From: Capsaspora owczarzaki ATCC 30864
Taxonomy: Eukaryota > Opisthokonta > Filasterea
Reading direction: 5' to 3'
Assembly: GCF_000151315.2 (NCBI RefSeq)
Contig: NW_011887295.1
Location: 1,729,914 to 1,793,913 of the forward strand
Length of the DNA stretch: 64,000 nucleotides
The translations under genes and the position numbers were made by a program. Under the pieces are notes generated by a model. The model had not been told where the DNA came from. It ran no database searches and was given only the letters and a program-made list of their open reading frames with translations. Shown piece after piece: positions 1 to 11,008 of this stretch (within the stretch, counting starts at the first letter, position 1; every line of letters begins with the position of its first letter).

Positions 1-1454
1 TCTTTTACCTGGCGCTGCCCCCGTCCGTCTTCATCCCGATCTCGCAGCAGATCAAGCGCCACCTGACGGACAACGCGGGCTACAAGCGCCTCATTGTCGA
101 AAAGCCGTTTGGCAAGGACTTGGCCTCATCCACGGAGCTCGCCGACGCCCTCGCTGCCAACTTTGCCGAGAGCGAGATTTACCGCATCGACCACTACTTG
201 GGCAAGGAGATGGTCAAGAACCTTCTCATTCTGCGCTTTGCCAACGTCTTCTTTGGCGCTGTTTGGAACCGCCAGTTCATCAACAATGTTCAAATCACCT
301 TCAAGGAGCCGTTCGGCGTCGAGGGCCGCGGTGGCTACTTTGACGAGTACGGCATCATTCGCGATGTCATGCAAAACCATCTCATGCAAATCCTGGCGAT
401 CGTTGCCATGGACCGCCCCGTCGACTTGAGTGCCGAGGCCATTCGCGATGAGAAGGTACGTCTGTTTTGATGTCATTGCGTCGTTGTGCATTCGGGGGGG
501 GGGTTGCTGTTGTTGTTGCCTTGTTCTCGACTCATTCGTCTACTTGCCCACTGATAAAACAGGTCAAAGTGCTGAAGAGCATTCCCCACCTCACCGTGCA
601 CGACGTGATTGTCGGCCAATACACTCGCAGTGGTGATGGCAAGGTTGTTGGCTATCTCGAGCTCGACGACGTGCCGAAGGACTCGATCACTCCCACCTTT
701 GCGCAAGCAGTTCTCCACATCAAGAATGAGCGCTGGGATGGTATGGTTTTTGGTTTTGAAGAGTGATACGTGATGGAGGATTCACCTGACTGTCACTTTC
801 TTTTGTTTTGTTATTTTGCTTGTTTTTGCTTCATTATTTTCAGGCGTGCCGTTCATCCTGAAGTGTGGCAAAGGTGAGAAAGACTTTAATTGCGTCTGGC
901 GTCTGGTAACAGCGGTTTCTGACAAACACCAACAACACTAACCATTTCCTCGTTTCTTGGGTTTTATTCCGCCGCCCTCAGCAATGCCCGATCGCAAGGC
1001 CGAGATCCGCATCCAGTTCCAAGATGTCGCAGGCAACATCTTCCCCCACGATCTTGCCCGCAACGAGCTCGTCATTCGCGTGCAGCCGGACGAGGCCGTG
1101 TACATTAAGCTCATGAACAAGAAGCCCGGTCTTTCGACCGAGACCGTCATCAGCGAGCTCGACCTGAGCTACAAGCAGCGCTACGGTGGCGACTACATTC
1201 CTGATGCTTACGAGGCGCTCATTCTCGACGTTCTCCGCGGCGATCACGCAAACTTTGTTCGCAGCGACGAGCTCGATGTGGCATGGCGCATCTTTACCCC
1301 CATGCTGCATGAGCTCGAGCGCGCCAAGCACAAGCCCGAGCCGTACGAGTTTGGCAGCCGAGGCCCGTCCAGCGCCGATGAGCAGCTCAAGCGCCACGGT
1401 GGCTTCACCCGTCATTCCCAGCCCTACACTTGGGTTCCCCCGGCAAAGCATTAA
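1..1454 (+). CDS. G6PD: Glucose-6-phosphate 1-dehydrogenase, 3' part (5' end outside window)
   Basis: Oxidises glucose-6-phosphate with NADP+ in the first step of the cytosolic oxidative pentose phosphate pathway. Exons are 1-455, 563-740, 844-873 and 982-1454, all with GT-AG introns and consistent phase. The visible protein has the substrate and active-site signature RIDHYLGKEMVKN, with the substrate-binding EKPFG motif just before it. It also has the conserved runs FGAVWNRQFINNVQITFKE, GGYFDEYGIIRDVMQNH and LILDVLRGDHANFVRSDEL. It stops at a TAA at 1452-1454 after a typical family C-terminus. The third exon is only 30 nt and encodes part of PFILKCGKA. The N-terminal Rossmann half lies upstream of the window. 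An A-rich stretch with aataaa near 1620 may carry the polyadenylation signal. Confidence 0.97.
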
Positions 1455-1757
1455 TACTGAATGCTGTTGTTTTCCGTTTGTCCCTTCGTTTCGACCTTGT
1501 TGTTTTTTTCTTTCGACCTGTTTCTTTTTCATGGAAACTTGCTTTCACTCCAAGTGTGTGTGTCATTGTTTCTTGTAGATCTAATCGCAATGACGGGGGG
1601 AATTCACAGTTGCAACAACAAAATAAACAAAAATCAATATGCCAACAAAAGCAGTTGCATGCTCAATGCCACTTCACGAACATAAACTCAACAAAAATTA
1701 CACAAAAAAAAAAGCATCACCTTAAAACCACAAAAACAATCTAAATAAACTCAATGA

Positions 1758-4700
1758 TCACTTGGCCCAGGTCACAATCAGCTCTTCCTGGAACGTGTCC
1801 GCCCAAAGACGCCGGAACACTTTGATAAAGTTGTCACGCTCGGCCATGGTGCACAGCCGCAAAGTCCAGGTCTCGCCACCACCGACGGGTAAGATGTCTG
1901 CGCTATCGCGCACTGGACCCATCGAGAACCGCGCCGGCAGGCTTTGCGACGAAGAGAGTGAGCTATTCCACCTCAACCGAATGGACGGGTCAAAGCAGAT
2001 GGCAACGTGCCGTGGATCGGACTGGGAGAGCTCGATAGCCACAGCAGCACCGATTGGATGCACCGACAAGACCATGTACTGCGGCGAGTCGGGCACCAGA
2101 GTCACAAAGCTGGGCAAAGGCCAGCGGCCATAATCTTCCTGCACAAGGTACGCACAACGGTTGGAGAGCACCAAGGTTCGAGGCAGCAAGATGGCCTCTT
2201 CGTTGGCCGAGTGCGCGGGAATGACCTGATACGCCATGGTGTAGTTGATGGGGTTGAACTCGTCGGGCAGCTCCAAGTCCATGTTTTGCTCGCACAGGCG
2301 GAAGCGCAGTGTGTCGAGTGCCGTCGTATCAGGATAGACAAATTCAGTGTCACTGTCATCGATCGCCTGCCTGTAAATGTTGTCTCCGCCCTGCTCTCGC
2401 TCCAGCTCGTCCGCAGTCTTTTGGTTGTAGATGGATGTGTAGGAATATGCCGCGAGCGACGGATCCTCTTTGGCAGCATTCACAGAAGTTTTGGCTGCTT
2501 GCTGCTGCTTTTGCTCAATCAGTGCGCGTTGGCGCTCCTTGATGGCTGATGCGAGCGAGTTCAAGAACTGATGCGTCAATGAAAAGTCGCGCGTCAAGAA
2601 GACAAAGGATTCTCGCTGGGAAAACTCGACGCGGAACATCTGGTCGAACAGGCCGACGAGCACGGCACGGACAGACTGCAGTGGGAAGGCCGCCGCAACT
2701 GTCAAGCGTGTACTGGTGCGGAAGGGCGCATACGAGCCAAGATGGATGTTCGCCGGCGGCGCGGGTAGCCCCATCGCCTGTGCTCCGCCTTCAGCGGCAT
2801 GCACGGAAGTGGTTGACGCTTCTTCGAGCGCAAACAAGGCGGAAGACGTCAAAGCCAGCAAAACACGATGCTCTGCAAATGCACTAGAGCTCTCGCCGAC
2901 ACTGAGCAGATACGAACCGCCCCAGCCGCCATACTGAACATAGCGCGTCTCGAGCAAGTGGACCAGCTTGTCGGTTTCGGCAAATGCGCCAGCCTTGCGC
3001 AGAAACTTGATGACTACAGGTTGCAACCGAGCAAGGTGAGCAGCATGCGTGGCAATCTGGGCCTCCGCGAGCGCGGCCTGCTGCTCTTCGATCGTCTTCT
3101 CGGGAGGGGGAATGGGGCTGTCGCTGTTGCTGGTGGAGGTGGTTGTGGCTGGACCAGCTTCACTTGGAATCACTGCCGAGGCTCCATTACCAGTCGCGCT
3201 CGTCGTTTCGCTTTGAACGTTGTTGGCCAGCGAATCAGCAGCATCCGCCTTCAGGCTGGCGTCCGGTTTTTGAACAATAAAGGGCTCGAGAAGGACGTAG
3301 AGCTCTGCGACTTGCTGTAAGCTGTCGAGCGAATACGTCACCTCCAACGCGCCCGACGAGGCGCTTGAATCATCGCCTGGGATGCGGATGGTGAGAGTAA
3401 TAGTCGGGCGCTCAGCCGACTCGTCTCCAGTCGCCATTGAGATCAGACAATTCAGGTCTCGCTTTGCCCGCGGGCGCGCCGTGCTCATGTCAATCTCCAA
3501 CATGTTGCGCTTGGCCACGTCGATGCTGAGAACGCAAGACACTGGCGCCGGAGGAGGCGTCGAAGAAGATGCCGTGTCGCCATCCTGAAGCGTTCGTTCA
3601 ATCACCGACACCATCAGCGTGGTCGATGGTCTGCAACAACAAGAAGCCCAAGAGGCAAGATTTAGCTCATGACGACAAGACCACCAGGTTTTCAACTTTC
3701 TCAACGAAACAAACAAAGCATCCCCGTCAAAAAACGTACGGTGATGAACTGGCGCTATGCGAGGCTTTGACATCACGAATGAGCTTGGGTAGAAGCAAGA
3801 GTGGGGCTGCGGGAGAAGCTGCTGCCACAGGAGACTGCGAGGTGGTGGTATTGGCAATGAGCTGGCTGACGTCGCCGGACTTTCGCTTGGCGGGACTTCC
3901 GATTTTGCGCGGCTTGTCCTTCTTGGGCTTCTTGGCCTTGTCGTCGTCGACAAACCCTTTGATGCGCGCCAAGTAATCCAGCGTGAGAACATCCTGCTGA
4001 GGTTGGGCTGCAGATGGCGCTGCTGTCAGCTGCGACACAAACTGGGCATTGTCTGTGCGAACGGGGTACATTGTTGGCGAGGACGAATTCGGCGACGGCG
4101 GCTTCTCGTCCACACCCAGCAGATCTGTGAGAAACTCAGACATGGCTGTGCCTCCTTCCTTGCTGACATTCTCGACTTGCTTTCGGAAATCAGCACTCAT
4201 AGAGCTAACAGGCGCGGCATGCGCCTTGGGGATGAAAGATGCAGTGATGTCTGCCGATCGGTCTGGAACGTCCCCTGCAAACGGCGTTGATTTTCGAGCC
4301 GTCACCGTCTCTCCAATCTTCACAGAGCGTGGCCGCTTGCCCTTCCCAGATGCATTCTTCGTAGAGAAGACACGAGATGAACAGAGCAAATAAACCAAAA
4401 GTGAGCATGCAGTGTTGTTGAATATGCGCAAACATGAACGACGGGGGAACAAACCTTCTTTGCAGCATCCGTGACAGAAAAGGCGAGAAGCTCGTCCTCA
4501 ATACTCGACAGTGAGATTCGCGGATCGATGTCTCGAGCAGGCGGAGATCGCGACAAGTCCCGGGTTGGCGCAGGAGCCTCGAACAAGACACGCCCCACCG
4601 ACAATCTCGCCGGCCTGCTGCCAGCCATTTCACTTGATGACCGTTGTCTCGCAGGAGAATCGGATTGGTCGGTCGAAGCACCCACTGCAGCAACAGCGCG

Positions 4701-7553
4701 CTCTGCATGTTGCTTGGCCAACAGCTTTTGTACCTTTTTCTGTTCGAGTAAAAAAAAAAATTGCCGGCGTGATGACGATTGTCAAACGAAATGAGCCAAA
4801 CACGACCAACTCTCAGCAAAAGGTCACGTTCAAAGTGGCACAAGTACCTGTTCTGCGGGCGTGGCGATCACATCATCCAGAACAACTTCACGAAATCGGT
4901 CGCCAAAGCGCGAAAGGACGTAAATTCGATACTTGGAATGCGACCACTTTTTGGTCGAGGTGGAGATGCCTTCTCCGCCTGAAGCCGCCACCGAGTTGAT
5001 GGCAATGGCGCTTGCGCCAACCATGGGGTTTCCAATCAACTTGAGCGATTCGAGACACGGCATTGATCCGAGGCGCGTTGTTTCGTGCACGTCTGCAATC
5101 AAGTTGTGCGAAAGATCGAGGTGCTGGAGCGAGTACAGACGTTCGAGTCCTGAAAACGAAAACGAAAACAAGCATAATCGAAACAGAAAACAAAATTATG
5201 AGCAAGACAGGAAGGATAAACATGAGAACAAATGAGCAGCTCAAACGGTTGAACAGTACCACTCAAGAGTTCAAGCCGGTTTGCCGCGAGAGACAAAGTC
5301 GTGACGTTGCCCAAGAGTGCGTAAAGATGGTTTGTGTCCACAATCGCGTTGTGTGACAAGTCAATGGAAGCGAGATGATGCAGACTCTGCAAGTGGTCGA
5401 CCGTTTCCAGAGCGTTGTAGCTCAAGTCCAATTTCACAACGTTTGGCAACAGCATCTGCACAAAAGAGAGGATGCGCACAGGGTTGAGACCCTCCACTCG
5501 ATCCAATGAAAACGCAAGCAGGAGGCTCGACTTACCACCGATTCATCAATCATGGGCAAGCCATTGTTGCTAAAGTCTGCAGTCACAATCTGAGCCCATG
5601 GGAGGATGTGGTACTCTAGTTGAGCATCTTCAGGGGCATGCTGCACAACAGCTTCCACCAGCACATCTTGCAATTGGCGGATACAATTGTGTGCTCGCAA
5701 CTCTGTCAGCTGAAGATGGATGGCGCCGATGCCCTCGACGTTGCTGATGGAGCAGTGATTGAGCTACCAAGGGACGGCGGGTGAATCAAAGTAAGGGCGA
5801 CTGGTTGCTGGGAAGCCGACGAGGAAGCGTCACTAGGATTACTACGAGTACTCACATGCAACGTCGTGACGGACTTGAAGAAAGATACGTCAAAGACGAC
5901 TCCGGAGGTACTGTCGTCCACAGGAGAAACGCGAAGACGCTTGAGCCGATGCACAAAGTCGTACAAATGAGCGAGATCCGTAGCGCGCGAGTCCGCCGTT
6001 TCTGCTGCGGTATCAAGGGCTGGGGCGGCTGGGTTTGTGTGCGAGGAGAGAGGTGTATGAACATGAGCAGAAGGTGAGCCTTTTTGTGACATCTTTGCGT
6101 GAGAGGGCGTGGGGAGTATTGCAGTACCTGCAAGATTGGCAAACCGAAGACGTTTTCCAATGGCAAACAGCTGGGTTGGAGTGAGAGTGAACAGCTCGTT
6201 GGTTGCGAGGATTTTGTCGGCTGGTACAAGAATAGCAACGAGCAGTGAGTGTGGGCGGCCTGCAAGAATAGAGTTCGCACATAACAGTGCGTCCACACAC
6301 ACCTTGAACATAGAGGTATTGTGTCAGCGCTCGTGTGACTCCAAAAACGTCCTGACGGAGAGTAGAAATCAGCGTTTTGAGCCGATGAGCCATAAGACAC
6401 TGATCCAAACACTCTGCCAGCAGCATCACAATGCGCGCGCGTACCTGCGAATCCAGCTCCAAGAAGGCTTGCAACGCCTTCGATTTGGAGGCCGCCTGCT
6501 TGTACTTGCCCAGGACCACCTCGTGGAGAAATTCCTGCAGTGCCACTCGCCGAAGTTCGATAAACTCTGGTGCCATGGACTTGATGACGCGCTTTGGAGG
6601 GAATATGTTGGCTGGGAATGTGATCGATTGTGCCAGCTGTTACAAGGCAAGACGTTGAGGAGTCAGAGCAAAACAAACAAAGCAAACCCATGGCCAAGAA
6701 TACAAGAAAACATCCAGTTGGCTGTGTACCTCAGTGTATAGCTGATGGAACTCTGTGTATCGCCGCGACACAGTCCAGTGGTTTGCTTGCGTAAACACCT
6801 CAATCTTGTACACCTGAGTGAGATTGACAGGATGCCAACAAAGTAGCAAACAAAAAAAAAAAAAAACGAATGTCAGAACAAGAATTACGCATTCCCCTTC
6901 AACTCTCAAATCTCCAAGAGTGACATCCACCAAAGCTTAGTTGTTAGCTTGATGATTTGATTTTGTCTTTGATTCTCAGATTTGTTGCCAAATGTCAACA
7001 TTAGCAAACCCTTATCCGTGTCCCAACCAACGCTTTCCCCTGCCCGCCGCTGCCCCTTGCCCCCCCCCCCACTTTGAAGCGTGAGAAGCACCAAACTGAT
7101 TCAATGCAACATCATCAGGTGGACCAACCGGAGACCGCCCTGGTTTGAGCTCTGCTTTGGTCTCTATGGCGAACAATTAGTTACTATTCCCCAGTGAAGG
7201 GTCCTCGTCCCGACTTGCCGCCCTTGCGAGAGCTGTCGAAAAGCCTGTCGAAATCCCCAACAAGACCCGATACAGCAAAAGCGGCCGTCCACACACTCGC
7301 TGGGAGTGGAGAGCAAGGGCAACAGTCACGCTCCATTGATCGCACCTCCAACCACCAACCTCCAACCAGCACCCAACAAGCATGGAACATCCTCTCAAAC
7401 TGCTCTGGAGTCCATCTTGAAAGAGATGCAGAAGTAGGGCTCTCTTACGACGTGTGGCTTTGGTTGCTTGACCATCTCGACGCCGCGAACGGCAACCTGG
7501 CGCACCACTGGCGTGCTGTCCGCCGCGGCCGCAGCGCTGCCCTCGTCAGACAT
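1758..7553 (-). CDS. NISCH: Nischarin-like PX and leucine-rich repeat protein
   Basis: A twelve-exon model encodes about 1390 residues: 7553-7449, 6813-6730, 6636-6445, 6351-6303, 6220-6128, 6004-5856, 5763-5536, 5455-5260, 5149-4848, 4739-4455, 4356-3740 and 3630-1758. Nischarin is an endosomal and cytosolic scaffold that binds integrin alpha5, PAK and Rac in animals. A PX domain covers about residues 20-145 (VAVRGVEMVKQPKPHV joined to VYKIEVFTQANHWTVSRRY). It is followed by the family linker DFVHRLKRLRVSP and leucine-rich repeats at about 215-460 (KLDLSYNALETVDHLQSL, LDLSHNLIADVHETTRLGS). The LRR cap SRFGDRFREVVLDD matches human AQFGERASEVCLDD. The long C-terminal half carries the family's PH-like region. 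The start was chosen because ATG at 7553 gives the first PX strand and splices in phase over a 635-bp intron. The intron 6127-6005 is less certain, because that stretch is also open. Confidence 0.9.
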
Positions 7554-7832
7554 GGATGATGAGACTTCTCAAACAGCAGCAACCAGAAACAAACAAATCC
7601 GAAACAGACACAAACGGATGTGCTGTCAATCGAGCAACAACAATATAACAACAATGAGAAGAACAAAGATTTGACTGAGCTCTGAGTCTCTGAGCAAGTT
7701 GTTGTGGGATTTGCTCTTGAGTGATTGCACTCAAGTACAGTACCAAGGTGCATGTGTTACATGAGAACAATGACGAAAATCCTACGATGATAAGCATAGC
7801 CAGTCGTCTGTTTGAGTGTTCACCCAAAGTCA

Positions 7833-9515
7833 ATGTCGGAGCAACTGAGCCAGCCACTGCTCAGCGACCACGACGACGACGACGGCGACCACAACGGCCA
7901 TCACGGTGGACGTGCAGCGTCGGTCGGACAGTGGTCTGACAGTTCAGCGGCAGCGTCTGCAGCGCTCTTGTCACCAGCGCAGCTCGACCGGCTGCGGGAG
8001 TCGTTTGGCTCTGGTTCTGTGGCACTGGGCGACCCGGCCGCGGACGACGACGACGGGGATGACGAGGATGACGACGATAGCCATCACAACCAGGGCCATG
8101 AGTATGGCTACAACACCCACACAAGCGCTCGTGCAGATGTGGCTGCTGGCGCAGGAGACGCAACTCGCGACGAAACCGCTGACGCTGCTACTGCTCGCGC
8201 TGTGCCACTGCCAGCCACTGCTACAGGAGGCACTCCAAGTCGGACGATGCACACCGCCGAAGAACTCAAGCATCAAGAAGCCATGGCAGGCTCAAGGCCG
8301 CAAATCAGGCACCAACAGAGCGCTGGATCGCTTGCATCGCTCACTCTCAGTGCTGCTGGTGCTGCTGGTGCTGCTGGTGCTGCTGGTGCTGCTGGTGCTG
8401 CTGGTAGTACGAAAAGCCAAAGATCGTCTGTTGGAGCATTCCAGACATCATCGGCACACACAAGCAGGCCGCCGTCCGGCAGTTGGAGTGGCTACAGCTT
8501 TGGTCCGGCGGATGACTCAAACTCGAGCAGCGACCTTCATCAAGCTACGTCCACGACGTCGCTACTGGGACACCAAGACAGCACAGGCAGGTCCAGGTCG
8601 CTCAATACGAGTGGATCGTCGTCATTCCGTGCCCGTTTCTTCCGCAGGGCCGGCGAGAGCAGCAACCGATCGATGACTTCCGAGGGCAGCCACGGACCAG
8701 TGTCGTTTGCTCGTTCACTCCTTCGCAATGCTGACGAGAGCGACGACCTCTTTGGTTACAATGCAGACGGATACAATCCACTCGCTACTTCGGGTGTTTC
8801 GCAAGAAGAGGCTGCGCCTGGAGGCTTGAGCGAACCAAAGCAAGGACTGACGCAAGCGCACGGTCCAACCCATCGATGTGAGTGCTTGGTGAATAAAGCG
8901 AGTAGTGGGTACGAGGGGAGGGGGGAGGAGAAGCAGGTATCACAAGTAAAGGATGGTGCGGTGTGTTTGATTGCAAACTGCACTTGTCTCGAGGGGAATG
9001 ATCACTCATTACCCGCGGTTTCGTCGCTTTCATAGACTACTGGGACTTTCCAGAAAGCTGGGAAAGGAAGCTGCAATGGTTTGACGATCCCATCATCAAA
9101 TTCTGCCAGGGCGTTGGACTGGGCAAACCCTTCTTTTACTTGAATATTGTGGCGTTAGGTACTGTCGCGCTGTTCTGTTGTTGTTTGTCCCGCTGCTCCC
9201 TTTTTAATCCTGATAGCCCCTTACTGACGTACATGTTCTCTGATTGCAGCATTAACGGCTATTGAAAGCGGTATTGCTCTCCCGTTCGTCTTGTACATGC
9301 TCGGCAAAGATGCGTGCGCCACCCTTGCCACGTTTGTGATCTTGCTGCTGTGCACCGTTTCCCAAATTCCCAAGCGTTTCATTTGGCGATATCGCCCGTA
9401 CATGGTCGATCGAGCCGTCAAGGTTTGTATTGATTGCGTGGCTTTGGTTTTTTTGTGGGTGGCCGTTCGAGAATTCTGAATGTCAGAGTTGCTTTTGTTG
9501 TTGTTGTTGTTGTGG

Positions 9516-9608
<93 letters not shown>

Positions 9609-10820
9609 TTGGTTGTCGCGTTGCAGGTGCGTCTTGATTTGACGTCCTCATTTCCGTCGCGCGCCGTCACATGCGCCGTGGCCTATACCTATTTGGTATT
9701 CGCGCTTGTTAACGACAACGCCGGTCGCGATATTATTGACATGGAGCCGTGGATGTATCCAGTCATCCTTTTAGCTGCACTCTGCCTGGGATTCTCTCGC
9801 GTGAGGCGTTGTTCTCTACTTGGCCAGAGCGTCTTACAGACAGAGGAATTGAATGGGTTTTGCTCAGCCTTTTCTTTGCGCTGACGTTCTGGTTTTGGGA
9901 ATTTCAGGTCAATTTTGGTGCGCATTATCCGTCGGATTGCGTCGTTGGCTTTTTCCAGGTAAAGGATCGCAGCTATGATGATTTTTTAACTGAAAGGAGA
10001 GAGTTGTCGCGCGTTGCTCATCATCGAGTGCTTGTGTTGTACTTTACAGGGCGCACTCTGCGTGTTGCTCGGCGTGGGCTTTTACAAGCTTGATATTGCA
10101 ACCTGCACCAGCTGTCAACAGAGTGAGTCTACGAACCTTCTGCACTGTGTTGGGTGGTTTTGTTCGCATCGTCCTCACAAGTCCCGACCCATCCTGACAG
10201 ACGCGTGCTATGCCAATATCAACAATTCCGACCAAGTCATGACTTGGTCCCATCTCGAAAACCTCAACTACATCATCATCTTGGCGAGCTCAACCATCGG
10301 CTTGGGAATTACCATTCTCGTCAATCTCAAACCACTGGAATTCTGGTCCAAGTGCCAGCATGTATTTGGGTATGTGTTTGAAATTTCGACACGCTGCTTC
10401 GGTTTGTATCAAACTCACAGCGCGTGTGTGTTCTCCTTTCCATCCTTTTCCCTTCGTGATGTAGCATTCTCTTTCCGTGCATTGTTTTCAAAACCTCCTT
10501 CTTGTGTCCGCCGTATTCCAACGATCGCTCTGCGCTTCCGTTGACTGGCGGTGCGCCATGGTACACGTACATCATGGCCATCTTCTCCGCACTCGTAATC
10601 ACGGTGAGAGTTCCAGCTTGCTAGTGTGGGATGTTTGGTTGGTTTTTGGTTTTTCTTTTGTGGGAAGGAACCATCGCTCAACTTCCCCCCCCCCTCACAT
10701 CTCTGACAGGTTATTGGCATGAAAATCAAGGGCAGTCTGCGATCTAACATCATTGCGTACTGCGTCATGTTCACGCTGACGTTTATGATTTTGTTTGCTT
10801 GGCGACTGTCTCGCTTGTAA
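7833..10820 (+). CDS. PAP2-superfamily membrane phosphatase with acidic Ser-rich N-terminus
   Basis: Nine exons encode about 685 residues: 7833-8877, 9036-9158, 9250-9422, 9627-9800, 9908-9958, 10050-10122, 10201-10369, 10465-10603 and 10710-10820. The first 348 residues are disordered: Asp-rich, Ser/Thr-rich, with an Ala/Gly repeat. The rest is a multi-pass membrane PAP2 domain, probably a lipid or sphingoid phosphate phosphatase of endomembranes. Motif C1 is KRFIWRYRP (K-x6-RP). Motif C3 is SRVNFGAHYPSD (SR-x5-H-x3-D), carrying the predicted nucleophilic histidine. The C2 position reads FPSRAV instead of PSGH or PSTH, so the usual acid-donor histidine is missing. Several hydrophobic segments follow C3, as in sphingosine-1-phosphate phosphatases. 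The start is the first ATG in frame with MSEQLSQPLLSDH. The exact substrate cannot be told. Confidence 0.85.
9483..9607 (+). repeat. (TTG)n microsatellite in an intron
   Basis: About 120 bp of nearly pure TTG triplets fill intron 9423-9626 of the PAP2 phosphatase gene, just before its acceptor. The long open frames seen here are a product of the repeat. Confidence 0.97.
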
Positions 10821-11008
10821 AATTTGTGTTCACAATCCCCATCTCGTTTTGACCTCGCCGTTCCAGAAACGTTAAGATTCCAGGATGTGATCGCGTTAAG
10901 ATTTGAGAGAAAAAAAAAAGAGAACAACAAGAAACAAGAACATGACAAGAAAAATCCATTTGCAACTACAATAAGAAAGTGGACACGGCGACGCTAAGAG
11001 AACTGCAT

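Noticed and set aside
6889-6933. An open stretch (VDVTLGDLRVEGEC) that looked like the first PX strand of nischarin.
   Set aside because: It has no start codon, and no acceptor gives the right phase. The exon 7553-7449 supplies the true strand and splices in phase to 6813, so this stretch is intron.
7184-7398. Short minus-strand frames between nischarin exons 1 and 2.
   Set aside because: They lie in the first intron of nischarin and have no domain or splice support.
9434-9637. Long Val, Leu, Cys, Asn or Thr homopolymer proteins in several frames.
   Set aside because: Translations of the TTG microsatellite inside an intron.
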